From: JBGSMF01 sp964651475
Lineage (GTDB): Bacteria > Chloroflexota > Anaerolineae > Fen-1058
Direction of reading: 5' to 3'
Length of the DNA stretch: 64,000 nucleotides
Assembly: GCA_964651475.1 (NCBI GenBank)
Contig: CAZYXV010000008.1
Coordinates: 62,001-126,000 of the forward strand
Part shown: positions 50,901 through 59,322 of the stretch, one piece after another
How the letters are laid out: the number at the start of each line of letters is the position of its first letter
Numbering within the stretch: position 1 is the stretch's first letter
Position numbers and translations under genes: made by a program
Notes under the pieces: generated by a model
What the model was told of the DNA's origin: nothing
The model's database searches: none
What the model saw: the letters and a program-made list of their open reading frames with translations, nothing else

Positions 50901-53068
50901 TCAAACTGCCCGGCCTGGCTGCGATACATTTCCAGCGGCGCCGTGCTGCGGATCAACCAGCCCCCTCCGAATACAATCACCCCCGCCGCGATCACCGTGT
51001 AGCGATTGATCAACCGCCCGATGTTGACCCGGCTGTCTTCCAGGAAACGGCGCAGTCCCTCGCCCCACAGATTAAAGGCCAGGATCGCCAGGAAAAACGC
51101 CACGCCCGGATACCAGGCCAGCCAGGGATAACTGCGCCACCACTGGCGAATGTTGGCCAATAGCGCCCCCCATTCCGGCACGTCGGAGAAATAATAGATG
51201 ACGGGCACCATCTTGCCCACTTCGCCGATTTCGGCCTTGAACCCGCCGCCCAAAAAGACATTGAGGAAGCCCAATTCGGCCAGCAGCATCAACACGCTGC
51301 CCATTTCCAGCACAGCCAGCACCACCAGCGGTCCCCATAAATGCGGCAAAATGTGCCGCATCAAAATCCAGCCGGTGCGCGCTCCAACCGAGCGGGCCGC
51401 CTCAATGTAGAGGCGCGGTTTGAGGCTGAGGACCTGGCCGCGCATAAACTGGGCCACTTCTCCCCACCCCACCACGCACAATGCCGCCACAAAGACATTC
51501 ATGCCTTGCTTGATGCCTAAAGCAAGGATCAGGATCATTGCAAACAACGTGATGGGAAAAGCGGCCCACACGGCCACGGCGCCATTGACCAGCCTGTCCA
51601 GCCAACTGCTGCGCCACCAGCCGGATAGCACGCCCAGGACAGCGCCCACGGCTAACCTGGCCAGCATGGCCAAAAGCGCCAGGCTGAGGGTTTGTTTTGC
51701 GCCGGCCAGCACCAGCGCCTGAATATCTCGCCCGACCGCGTCGCTTCCCCACGGAAAGATATTCGAGGGAGAGAAGGGCGGCGCGTTGACTGCGCCTTCA
51801 ATCACCATCACGCCGTGAGTTTCGTAGGGGCTGGCCTGCGCCCACTTTTCGCCATAGACAGACAGGTATACAAAAGCCGCCACCAACAGCGTGCCCAGCA
51901 ACAACGGCAAGTTGCCCAAAATGATGCGGAGCACGTGCAGCCACTGGCGAACTTTGAGGTTGCGATTAAGGGCCGGCGGCTCGCCCGGCGCGGCCTGGAG
52001 CGGTTGAGGCTGCGGCGAGCTGGCGGCGGGCCGGCGGCGGAACCGCCTGAAATCCAAAATCCACGCTCTGAAATTTACAAGGTTCGCCAGGGCATCTCGC
52101 ACAGTGCCCCACCGCTCGCGCCACGAGCGTTTCTCTTCTTGCTGCGCTTCGTGGTGATTTTCTCGCAGGCGGGGATCTAGAAGCTGGTAAATCGCCTCCA
52201 GTCCCAGATTGATCAACAAGAATAAAAAGCCCAAAGATACAATCAGGTCAGTTACCAAAGGCGCCAGGCCAACCTCAATCGCCTGGAGCAAAGCAAATCC
52301 CACCCCTGGCCAGAGGAAAAAGACTTCGACTACTGGCAGGCTGGCAAGCGAAAAGCGCAAAGAGGTTCCCAGCGTGGTCAACACCGGTATCAAGATATTC
52401 CGCAGGGCGTGGCGGTTGATGATGACCCGCTGGCCCAATCCTTTGGCCCGAGCCGTGCGGATATAGTCTTCTCCCATCACGTCGGATAAAGCCACGTAGG
52501 TCACCTGGACAATTTGGGCCAGGGGACGAGTGGCCAGCACCAACGCCGGCATTACCAGGTGAGCGTCCCACCCGAATCCCGTTGGCGGCAGCGGCGCGGT
52601 TTTCAGCCCGAACAGATGATACAGGCGGACATTGACGATCCAAAACAACATCGCTAGCAAAAAGCTGGGCGTCGAGATTCCCAACACAGAAAACAACAAT
52701 ACCAGCGGCGCGGCTCTCAGCCGCCGCAGCAGCGCGGCCGCGATTCCCAGCGGCACGCCGGCTAACGCCGCCATGCCCAGCGAGGTCAAAAGAAGCACCG
52801 CACTGCGGCCAAACAGAGCCAGGACCAATCCAGGCGCTGACGTATCTTGCCGCTGCCAGTGGTAGGTTGCGGGGTGGTTGACGACGTAATCGAGAGTGCG
52901 GCGCGCGGCTTCGAGGGCGGCCTCTGCAGGTTGAGCCGGCAACCCGGCCTTGCCCCGCTCGGCCACAATCAAACCCAAAAGCGTCAGGTAAGCGATGACG
53001 AGCAAGATAGCCAGGCTAGTAGTGATACGGTACACAATGGCGCGCCTGAGGCGTGCGCGTTTATTCAT
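47975..53068 (-). CDS. Fusion of two Opp/Dpp-type ABC permeases with two degenerate M28 peptidase domains
   Basis: This is a 1697-residue single frame. Residues 1-330 are a DppB-type permease (EDYIRTARAKGLGQRVIINRH, ending YQLLDPRLRE). Residues 375-690 are a DppC-type permease (PWGSDAVGRDI, YIEAARSVGARTGWILMRHI, NLWGEGLRRFLED). One more helix (about 697-715) leads outside to two M28-like domains at about 725-1175 and 1190-1650. Aligned M28 metal sites are incomplete. Domain 1 keeps Asp1028, Glu1063 and His1164 but has Tyr1010, Gly1062 and Ser1092 where His, Glu and Asp are expected. Domain 2 keeps Glu1522, Glu1523 and His1622 but has Asn1470, Ala1488 and Gln1550. Peptidase activity is doubtful; peptide capture is more likely. 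Confidence 0.88.
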   Translation of the reverse strand: MNKRARLRRAIVYRITTSLAILLVIAYLTLLGLIVAERGKAGLPAQPAEAALEAARRTLDYVVNHPATYHWQRQDTSAPGLVLALFGRSAVLLLTSLGMAALAGVPLGIAAALLRRLRAAPLVLLFSVLGISTPSFLLAMLFWIVNVRLYHLFGLKTAPLPPTGFGWDAHLVMPALVLATRPLAQIVQVTYVALSDVMGEDYIRTARAKGLGQRVIINRHALRNILIPVLTTLGTSLRFSLASLPVVEVFFLWPGVGFALLQAIEVGLAPLVTDLIVSLGFLFLLINLGLEAIYQLLDPRLRENHHEAQQEEKRSWRERWGTVRDALANLVNFRAWILDFRRFRRRPAASSPQPQPLQAAPGEPPALNRNLKVRQWLHVLRIILGNLPLLLGTLLVAAFVYLSVYGEKWAQASPYETHGVMVIEGAVNAPPFSPSNIFPWGSDAVGRDIQALVLAGAKQTLSLALLAMLARLAVGAVLGVLSGWWRSSWLDRLVNGAVAVWAAFPITLFAMILILALGIKQGMNVFVAALCVVGWGEVAQFMRGQVLSLKPRLYIEAARSVGARTGWILMRHILPHLWGPLVVLAVLEMGSVLMLLAELGFLNVFLGGGFKAEIGEVGKMVPVIYYFSDVPEWGALLANIRQWWRSYPWLAWYPGVAFFLAILAFNLWGEGLRRFLEDSRVNIGRLINRYTVIAAGVIVFGGGWLIRSTAPLEMYRSQAGQFDVQRAMQNIQTLASPQFEGRESGMPGARAAAEYIAAQMQDIGLSPAGGQDTFIHAMAVSRFHLAGTPRMEILSAAGQAAESFVYRKDFVEHVRCNATGSERQGTVVGLVAGPSPGEMGWAGLPSLGEFDLRDHVLLVREADLDRLEEIFNTPRGLALILRKINGLLAVADDPSVLERKYIFPGNIYPGEATALLARMPVMFVTPQTAGRLLAGSGSGLAQLDALAQGLQPGQLALTGEGARVNLAMPTSEAPDGYYYHVMGFIPGAGALLGEQEGEGLDSNVVIVSAYYDGLGMGPDGTFYPGANDNASGVAAMLEIARVLKASSSQPRKTVVFAAWSGGERREGFSVVNVMSARPGFNLLTVEAVIELSGVGAGSGRGIALGQATSFSMVQLFQDAARRVGAPVTTRGRDPHYDIDTQSGFGGRSALSAYVSWDGADQAAHTAGDTFEAIDPKKLEQVGQTTLLAVSVLVQAESQQSAMGPLAPPTHYVEAARMFDEKQALEHIRYLASDELEGRRPGTPGGRAAGDYIAARFAEYGLQPAGAEGAYFQPFSVPYTTVVTAPVLSMAFPGGGTLAPFTRAYTDHIDYWPRISDYMGSGDGEGPAFWLDDCRDSHFAGQNLAGKIVLCYHSNLTNYEAMIAQALAGRVKGILLATDFSPPLPRSAYASTQTAPIPIFYVARSVAEDMLTGTDYTLDALERERTFTPLSTTVRMVMGVAPQRIEARNVLGVLPGSDPDYGNQIVVVGANYDGLGRDPDGKIYNGAFANASGVAAMLEIARMWREQGYRPARSVLFAAWDDEEQGWFGSKYYVQHPSYPLDRTVANLNLQMVGRGDKLYLFGLGAVADQIQSSARVYSVTLNVPIPAERSLTWGDALPFFKAGVPAAMVMFSESPATGVLYHLPSDDAENIQLIHLRTVGVMAAHALAAWGGGGPTLPLPPDIAPQRTLRDLILPTPICPTPWPMGSMTCDHGHWTR

Positions 53069-53093
53069 ACATTCTTCTTCCCCAGCCAGTCAT

Positions 53094-53678
53094 TTACTCG
53101 TGCAATGAGTTCAACCAACCTTTGCCCTCGCTGTATCCAATGCCAATAGATGCGTCGATTTTATAATACCGATTGTCCAGGGCATAGATGATGGGATCGA
53201 GCCGGCTCATCTCTGCGATCACTTGCCGGCCCTCTATTTCGACGACGTACTCTTGGTCCACAAAAGCCTGCACAACCTGCCCCACGAAAATCTGCCGGTG
53301 TTGGATTGAAAACTCGTGAACGACCCGGCACTCCAGGTTCACAGGACACGCGCAAATCATCGGCGCTGTGCCCAGCTCGCCGTAAAACGACTCAAATAAC
53401 GCCGACTTGTCCACGTCCCGTCCAGATACAATGCCGCAATAGTCCGTCACACCCAGCAGGCTGGTTGATGGAATGTTGATGCTGTACGCGCCGTTTTCCA
53501 AAATCCCCGCGTTGGTATAGTGATCCCGATGCGAGGATATATATACCAGCGGGGGATTGATGCCCATGATGCCGCAATCGCCCAGGGTGGCATAATTGGG
53601 CCGCCCCTGTACATCCGCGCCGGCCAGAATGATTGGGATCGGGTAAACCAGTGGAACCGCGCCTAGCTTGATTTTCAT
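53094..53678 (-). CDS. Flavin reductase-like FMN-binding protein
   Basis: This 194-residue protein is of the flavoredoxin/flavin reductase split-barrel type, with the N-terminal VPLVYPIPIILAGADVQGRPN, GINPPLVYIS, and FSINIP-like AYSINIPSTSLLG followed by VSGRDVDKSALFE. It lies between an ABC ATPase gene (16-base gap) and the permease/M28 fusion gene (25-base gap) on the same strand. A functional link to the transporter is not obvious; members bind FMN and reduce flavins or act as electron carriers. The ribosome-binding site (GGAATAAACT) is weak. Confidence 0.87.
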   Translation of the reverse strand: MKIKLGAVPLVYPIPIILAGADVQGRPNYATLGDCGIMGINPPLVYISSHRDHYTNAGILENGAYSINIPSTSLLGVTDYCGIVSGRDVDKSALFESFYGELGTAPMICACPVNLECRVVHEFSIQHRQIFVGQVVQAFVDQEYVVEIEGRQVIAEMSRLDPIIYALDNRYYKIDASIGIGYSEGKGWLNSLHE

Positions 53679-53694
53679 AGTTTATTCCAAATTT

Positions 53695-54405
53695 TCAAAG
53701 ATATTTCCCATTGTTCACATCGCAGTCGAGCCGCCCATCGAGCAAGTGCAATACCCGGTGCGTATCTGCGCTCAGTCCCCTGTCGTGGGTGACCATAACC
53801 AACGTTTTGCCCTCTGCAACCAAAGCGCCAAACAGCGTCAGCACCTCGTGCGCCGTGGCTGTGTCCAGATTGCCCGTCGGCTCATCGGCGACGAGCAGCG
53901 GTGGGTCGTTTGCCAACGCCCGCGCAATGGCCGCCCGCTGCTGCTGGCCGCCGCTGAGAGTGCTGGGCAATTTGTGCGCCTGTTCGGCAATGTCAACCTG
54001 TTCCAACAAGTGCATGGCGCGCGGTTTGCGCTCGCGCCGCGCGTAAACCTGGCAAAACGCCATCGGCAGCATGACGTTTTCCAATATCGTCAATGTAGGC
54101 AACAACTGGAAAAATTGAAAAACGACCCCCACGTTACGCCCTCGCCAGCGCGCCAGTTGGTTTTCGCCCATTTTGTGGACCGCTTCGCCGCCCACAAACA
54201 CCTCGCCCCGCGTAGGCCGGTCAATGCCGGTAATCATGTTCAACAACGTAGACTTGCCGGCGCCTGAAGGTCCCACCACGCTGACAAACTCGCCCGGCCG
54301 CACCTGGAGGGTAACATTTTTGAGAACCATCACATCTCCGGCGACAGTCTCGTAGGCCTTGACCACATCTCGCAGGTCAATCAATGCGCCGCCATTCGCT
54401 CCCAT
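53695..54405 (-). CDS. ABC transporter ATPase, MacB/LolD type
   Basis: This 236-residue ATPase starts at 54405 (GGGGG upstream) in preference to the ATG at 54432. Walker A GPSGAGKST, Q-loop VFQFFQLLPTLTILENV, signature LSGGQQQR, Walker B LLVADEPTGNLD and switch VTHD are intact. The EPTGNLD and LPTLTILENV features place it with the MacB/LolD/FtsE group, not with Opp/Dpp ATPases, which are longer and have an extra C-terminal domain. No MacB-type permease is adjacent; the only permease downstream is the Opp/Dpp-type fusion. It either energises that fusion unusually or partners a permease elsewhere. Confidence 0.93.
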   Translation of the reverse strand: MGANGGALIDLRDVVKAYETVAGDVMVLKNVTLQVRPGEFVSVVGPSGAGKSTLLNMITGIDRPTRGEVFVGGEAVHKMGENQLARWRGRNVGVVFQFFQLLPTLTILENVMLPMAFCQVYARRERKPRAMHLLEQVDIAEQAHKLPSTLSGGQQQRAAIARALANDPPLLVADEPTGNLDTATAHEVLTLFGALVAEGKTLVMVTHDRGLSADTHRVLHLLDGRLDCDVNNGKYL

Positions 54406-54690
54406 TGCGCCCCCTTTCAACCCGGTTTCCATTGGGAACCCGGCATCCCTTTTCAGGATAACATAAACACTCTACCTGCGCATCAGCCAACAGAACAATT
54501 TTGAAATTGTACACACGACCAATTCCGATAGAGTCTATTCAGTATAGCAGGTTGCGGCTGAATTGCCATCCCCCAAGCGGGTGATTGGAGCAAGGCATTA
54601 TGGGGAGACCACGCAACGCGCCGCCGCGCAAAAGCAAGATTCTTGTGTTATACTTGGGCCACATCACTCTGACTGATAGGAGCAAGCTTT
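54406..54690. other. Divergent intergenic region
   Basis: This region of about 285 bases separates the minus-strand ABC ATPase gene from the plus-strand dimethylargininase-like gene. It is locally AT-rich near 54470-54545. A plus-strand extended -10 box lies at 54646-54654. No tRNA-like cloverleaf, open frame with a ribosome-binding site or strong terminator was seen. Confidence 0.5.
54646..54654 (+). promoter_or_regulatory. Extended -10 promoter for the dimethylargininase-like gene
   Basis: TGT followed by TATACT (54649-54654) fits TGnTATAAT. The predicted start near 54661 leaves a leader of about 30 bases that includes AGGAG eight bases before the GTG start codon at 54691. Confidence 0.5.
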
Positions 54691-55464
54691 GTGTTGATCG
54701 CAATCACTCGTCAGGTCAGTCCCGCCATCGGGAATTGCGAACTGACCCACCTGGCGCGCCAGGCGATAGACGTGAACCTGGCCATGGCGCAGCATCGCCA
54801 GTACGAAACTTGCCTGGAGGCGCTGGGCTGCCAGCTTGATCGCCTTCCCGCCGAGCCGGATTTGCCAGATTCGGTGTTTGTCGAAGATACCGCCCTGGTG
54901 CTGGACGAACTGGCAATCATTACCTGCCCGGGCGCGGATTCGCGCCAGCCCGAGACGGCCTCTGTAGCAAAAGCGCTTGCGGCATATCGCAAGCTGTGTT
55001 TCATTCAAGCGCCGGGCACGCTGGACGGGGGCGACATATTGCGCGTGGGCAAGACGATATTTATTGGCGTGTCGAGCAGAAGCAACCAGGCCGCCATCGA
55101 ACAAGTGGCGGCGCTGGCGCGGCCGCACGGGTATAGCGTGAAAGGCGTGCCCGTCAACGGCTGCCTGCACTTGAAATCAGCCGTGACGCAAGTGACAGAG
55201 GATACGCTGCTGGTCAACCCAGAGTGGGTGGAGACGAGCGCGTTTGGGAATATGCATTGGATCAAGGTGGACGCCTCCGAGCCGTATGGCGGCAACGCGC
55301 TCCTGGTAAACGGGACTGCCGTCTATCCCACCAGCTACCCACGCACACAAAAGCGGTTACAAGAGCGCGGCATCCCAGTGGTGACGGTAGATGTGTCGGA
55401 ACTCGCCAAAGCCGAGGGCGCGGTGACGTGCTGCAGCTTGATTTTCAAAATGTCTGAACCATGA
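54691..55464 (+). CDS. Dimethylargininase-like guanidino hydrolase (DDAH family)
   Basis: This 257-residue protein has a GTG start with AGGAG eight bases upstream. It has the DDAH/amidinotransferase pentein fold: DSVFVEDTALV (acidic substrate-binding residues), GTLDGGDILRVG, the catalytic His160 in GCLHLKSAV and a catalytic Cys in AVTCCSLIF (Cys247 or Cys248). DDAH hydrolyses methylated arginines to citrulline and methylamines; arginine deiminase-type activity is an alternative. Its stop overlaps the ATG of the next gene (ATGA), so the two are translated together although no functional link is obvious. Confidence 0.9.
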   Translation: MLIAITRQVSPAIGNCELTHLARQAIDVNLAMAQHRQYETCLEALGCQLDRLPAEPDLPDSVFVEDTALVLDELAIITCPGADSRQPETASVAKALAAYRKLCFIQAPGTLDGGDILRVGKTIFIGVSSRSNQAAIEQVAALARPHGYSVKGVPVNGCLHLKSAVTQVTEDTLLVNPEWVETSAFGNMHWIKVDASEPYGGNALLVNGTAVYPTSYPRTQKRLQERGIPVVTVDVSELAKAEGAVTCCSLIFKMSEP

Positions 55465-57347
55465 GCCGCTTTCGCTGGTCACGTATCATTCGTCATTCGC
55501 CATTCATCGCCGCGATGGCGCTGACGGCGGCGGTCTATCTGCTCACTCTCCAAAATGACGTGTGCAGCAATCCCCACGAGTACGTAATAGATTCGGGCGA
55601 ATATCAGATCGCGCTGGCGCTGTGGGGCACTGTTCATCACACGGGAGCGCCCACGTACTCGCTGCTGGGGGCGGCGTTCGTGTGGCTGCTGCGGCTGGCG
55701 GGCGTCTCTCCGGCGGCGGGCGCGGCGCTCTTTAGTGTGGCGTGCGCGCTGGCCACGCTGAGCCTGGTGTACGGGCTGTCGCTTCACCTGGGCGGCAATC
55801 CATTCTCCGCCAGCGCCGCGGCGCTGGCGCTGGCGCTGGGCCGCTCATTTTGGATCAACAGTGTGGCGGCTGAAATTTACACGTTCGGGTTGGCGCTTTC
55901 GGTGGCCTCGCTGTGGCTGGCTGTGCGCTATCACCAAACCCACTCTTCGCGCGTATTGTACGCCCTGGCTTTTGTGTGGGGGCAGGCCATTGTCCATCAC
56001 CGCCTGGCGGTCTTTACGGCGCCGGCGCTGGCCGTGTTGGCGCTGCCGGGGCTGTTCAGCGACCCGCGCCGCGCGCCGCGCTTGCTGGCCGGCTCGATCT
56101 GTATGGGATTGCTGGCGTTTGCTTTTTACGTCTACATGCCGCTGCGCGCGCGGGCCGGCGCGTGGACCTACGGCAGCCCCGGCACATGGGAAGGATTCTG
56201 GTTTATCTTTTGGGCGCGCGAGGTGCCTTTTTTGCTCACGCCGCCCGCAGACCTGGCTGTGCTGCTGGAAAACGCGCGCGCCACGCTGGCCATACTTGCG
56301 ATTGAATGGAGCTGGCCGGGCTTGATCGCGGCTGGGATTGGGCTGGCGGTAATGACGGCGCAGCCTACAACGCGGCGCGCGGGGTGGGCGCTGTGCGCGA
56401 TGGCAGCCAGTTTTCTGTTGTTCGTGTTTATTTTCCATCACGCCGTATCGCCTGCAGAAGTGTTGCTGTGGGTAAGCGTCGTCCTGGCGTTGGCGCTGGC
56501 GGCGATGGCAACGCGATTGTGGCAGCTTCGCGTATGGATGGGGGCGGCGGGCGCGGCGGCGCTGGTCGCGCTGGCGGCGTTATCTGGCCTCACCCGCTAC
56601 GATGATGTGTTGGAACTGACCCGCGACCCGCGCGGGCGCGAGGTGATCAATCTTTTAAAAATCGCCATGCCCGAAGGGGCAAGCACCCCGCCGACGTTTA
56701 TGGCCCTGTGGGGCGGCAATTATTTTGCCGCCGTTTACGGGAACCGCGTCACAGGCGAGTTGCAGGGCTTTCAGGTGGTGGACCACCGCGCTTATTTCAA
56801 GCAGATCGTCGAAAGCGGCTCGCGCCTCATCACGCTGCCTTCCACGTTTAACGAGTTGCCCAAATCGTGGTGGCGCGCGCAAATCGGCGGCGCATATCTC
56901 AGTTCGGCCGGGCTGGGATTGGTAGAGATTGGCGCCAGCCCGCCGCTCACCCGCGCCGACGTGCCGCCCGGCGCGCCAGTCGAGTTGGACGATGGCATCA
57001 GCCTGCTGGCGCACCAGGTCGAGCCGCTAGATGGCGCGCTGCACGTGACGCTCTACTGGCAGGCGGCGCGCGTGCCGTCGCAGCGATACAGCGTCTTGGT
57101 GCATCTATCGGATCAAGACCGCATCGCCGCGCCGGGCGACCTCATCGCCCAGGCCGATAGCGAATCGCCGGTGTACGGCTGGTACCCCACCGTCAGGTGG
57201 AGCGCGGGCGAAATTGTGCGCGACGACTATCGGCTAAATGTGCCGCCGGGCAAAACGCCGCGCCTGCTGGCCGTGGGGATGTACACGCGGGACGAGGCAG
57301 GAGCGTTTAATAATCTGGGCGTGGTCAACATTCCACTCGCGCCGTGA
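55461..57347 (+). CDS. GT-C type membrane protein, DUF2723 family
   Basis: This 628-residue protein has about ten transmembrane helices over residues 15-375. It shows the DUF2723 signature near the start: acidic DSGEYQIALALWGTVHHTGAP in the first extracytoplasmic loop, where DxxE-like acidic residues bind polyprenyl-phosphate sugar in GT-C enzymes. The C-terminal 230 residues are soluble and end with a beta-rich module (DLIAQADSESPVYGWYP, RDDYRLNVPPGKTPR, GMYTRDEAGAFNNLG). A paralogue follows directly. It probably transfers a sugar from a lipid carrier to a surface acceptor. The ATG overlaps the upstream stop. Confidence 0.87.
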   Translation: MSRFRWSRIIRHSPFIAAMALTAAVYLLTLQNDVCSNPHEYVIDSGEYQIALALWGTVHHTGAPTYSLLGAAFVWLLRLAGVSPAAGAALFSVACALATLSLVYGLSLHLGGNPFSASAAALALALGRSFWINSVAAEIYTFGLALSVASLWLAVRYHQTHSSRVLYALAFVWGQAIVHHRLAVFTAPALAVLALPGLFSDPRRAPRLLAGSICMGLLAFAFYVYMPLRARAGAWTYGSPGTWEGFWFIFWAREVPFLLTPPADLAVLLENARATLAILAIEWSWPGLIAAGIGLAVMTAQPTTRRAGWALCAMAASFLLFVFIFHHAVSPAEVLLWVSVVLALALAAMATRLWQLRVWMGAAGAAALVALAALSGLTRYDDVLELTRDPRGREVINLLKIAMPEGASTPPTFMALWGGNYFAAVYGNRVTGELQGFQVVDHRAYFKQIVESGSRLITLPSTFNELPKSWWRAQIGGAYLSSAGLGLVEIGASPPLTRADVPPGAPVELDDGISLLAHQVEPLDGALHVTLYWQAARVPSQRYSVLVHLSDQDRIAAPGDLIAQADSESPVYGWYPTVRWSAGEIVRDDYRLNVPPGKTPRLLAVGMYTRDEAGAFNNLGVVNIPLAP

Positions 57348-57384
57348 TGGTTCGGCGCGTCACTCCAAGTGGAAAGAAGACAAA

Positions 57385-57393
57385 TGGTATAAT
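57385..57393 (+). promoter_or_regulatory. Extended -10 promoter for the second DUF2723 gene
   Basis: TGG followed by a perfect TATAAT (57388-57393) lies in the 90-base gap between the two DUF2723 genes. The predicted start near 57400 gives a leader of about 38 bases to the ATG at 57438. No -35 box is evident. Confidence 0.5.
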
Positions 57394-57437
57394 ATCACGC
57401 CAGCATTCAATGGCACACTGACGTGGATTGACATCTT

Positions 57438-59318
57438 ATGAGCGGGCCTAGTTCCAATACCCATTCGCGCCGCGTTCCGTTCTGGCCCGGCGCGCTCGTC
57501 GGCGCGGCTTTTGCCGTTGCGTATGCATTCACGCTGCAGCGCCAGATCAACGGCGATACCCATCTCCAGATGATGGACGTGGCGGAAATGCAGATTGTGC
57601 TCGCCTCGTGGGGAACGCTGCACCCGGCCGGTTATCCCCTCTATACCATCCTGGGCAATCTCTTTGTCGCGTTTTGGAGATTGCTGGGCGCGCCGCCGGC
57701 CGTGGCGTCTGCCGGCTTTTCTCTCGTGATGGGCGTGGCGGCGCTGCTGCTTGTGTATCGCCTGACGGGAGAGTTGACCGGGCGCGCGCTGCCCGCGGCG
57801 GCGGCGGCTGGTTTGCTGGGCGCCAGCCGCACGTTTTGGCTCTTTTCCAGCGTGGCTCAAACGTACACGATGAACGCTATGCTGGTGGCGCTGCTGATTT
57901 GGCTTTCGTGGCGGTACAGCCGCGAGGGGCGCGAGCGCGACCTCATTCTGATTGGGTTGGTTGTGGGCGCCACGCTCGCGCATCACCGCACGATTGTGCA
58001 CTTGCTGCCGTGGCTGGGTGTTTTGGTGATTTTGCCGACGGCCTGGCGCGCGCGAGCGTGGCGCGCGGCGTTGATCGGCGGAGTGTTGGCGCTTTTGCCG
58101 TTGAGTTTGTACCTTTACATCCCCTTGCGCACTGCCCAGGGCGCGGCGTATCAATACATGCCGGTCAAGACGCTGGATGAATTTTTTTATTTTGTAGGCC
58201 AGCAAGAATATCAGCCTCATTTTCGCTTTGTCGGCTCGGCGGGCGAGGCGCTCGAGCGCATGGGGCACTCGCTCGGATTGTGGGTGGGCGACTTGAGCGC
58301 CGTGGGATTGATTGGCGGCGCGGCCGGCTTGCTGGTGGGAATTGCGCGCTCGTCCGAACGCCGCCTGATGCTGGCGCTGGCGCTTTCGGCGCTCAGCATG
58401 ATGATTTTCCCGCTGTGGTACGTGGACCCCGATTCCATGTTCATCCCGCTGGTCATGCTATTGGCGATTGGAGTAGGTACGCTGATTAATTACGGCGCGC
58501 GCTATGGGCAATACGCGCTATGGGCGGCGGGAGTGATAGCGGCCGGCATCATTATCTGGCTTGCGCCGGGCAACACCGCCTTTGTCCGCTCCATCACATA
58601 CAATCCCGCCAGCCAAGACGTGATTGACGCCGCCGCAGCCATTCCGGAAACGTGCCCGACGATCCTTTCTCACTGGGGATGGGACCTCAAGGCCTACCAG
58701 TACGCTCAGATCGTCACGGGCCAACTGGGCTGCGCGCAAATCGTCACGCCCAGCGACGATTTGCGCGGATTGCTGAGGAGCGGCAAGAGCCTGTACGCTG
58801 CGGCGCATTTTTTCTACCAGATGTCGCCGGACGAATTTCGCCAGCGCGTGGGCAACCATTACTTGAACTCGGCCGGCGTTGGCGTCATTGAAATTTCCAA
58901 GCGCGTCGGAACTCAAGCGCCCGCCGACCTCGAAGGAAGCCCTGTGACGATGGGAGAGATAACGTGGCTGGGCTATCGCCTGGAGCGCGCGTCAACCCAT
59001 ACATTCGACCTGGCGCTCTTTTGGCAAGCCAACGCCAGGCCATCCGGCGACTATAGCGTTTTCGTGCACGTATCAGATAAGGAGCACATCGCCGGCCCGC
59101 AAGACCTCATCGCCCAGGCCGATAGCCTCGCGCCGGTCTACGGCTGGTATCCAACCGGCCAGTGGCAGGCCGGCCAGGTCGTGCGGGATGACTATCGCAT
59201 CCAGGCGCCGCCTGGCAAAACGCCGCGCATGGCATCAGTGGGAATGTACACCCGCGACGAGACTGGCGGCTTTTATAACCTGGGCGCGGTCAATATACCC
59301 CTCCCGGCGCAGGAGTAA
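57438..59318 (+). CDS. GT-C type membrane protein, DUF2723 family (paralogue)
   Basis: This 626-residue protein is the paralogue of the preceding gene product. The first-loop motif is DVAEMQIVLASWGTLHPAGYPLY, nearer the family consensus (HPxGYPLY) than its neighbour. About ten transmembrane helices follow, then a soluble C-terminal part with the same ending module (DLIAQADSLAPVYGWYP, RDDYRIQAPPGKTPR, GMYTRDETGGFYNLG). The two proteins probably act on related acceptors or form a pair. The stop overlaps the ribosome-binding site of the next gene, so translation of the following gene is coupled. Confidence 0.88.
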   Translation: MSGPSSNTHSRRVPFWPGALVGAAFAVAYAFTLQRQINGDTHLQMMDVAEMQIVLASWGTLHPAGYPLYTILGNLFVAFWRLLGAPPAVASAGFSLVMGVAALLLVYRLTGELTGRALPAAAAAGLLGASRTFWLFSSVAQTYTMNAMLVALLIWLSWRYSREGRERDLILIGLVVGATLAHHRTIVHLLPWLGVLVILPTAWRARAWRAALIGGVLALLPLSLYLYIPLRTAQGAAYQYMPVKTLDEFFYFVGQQEYQPHFRFVGSAGEALERMGHSLGLWVGDLSAVGLIGGAAGLLVGIARSSERRLMLALALSALSMMIFPLWYVDPDSMFIPLVMLLAIGVGTLINYGARYGQYALWAAGVIAAGIIIWLAPGNTAFVRSITYNPASQDVIDAAAAIPETCPTILSHWGWDLKAYQYAQIVTGQLGCAQIVTPSDDLRGLLRSGKSLYAAAHFFYQMSPDEFRQRVGNHYLNSAGVGVIEISKRVGTQAPADLEGSPVTMGEITWLGYRLERASTHTFDLALFWQANARPSGDYSVFVHVSDKEHIAGPQDLIAQADSLAPVYGWYPTGQWQAGQVVRDDYRIQAPPGKTPRMASVGMYTRDETGGFYNLGAVNIPLPAQE

Positions 59319-59322
59319 CGAA

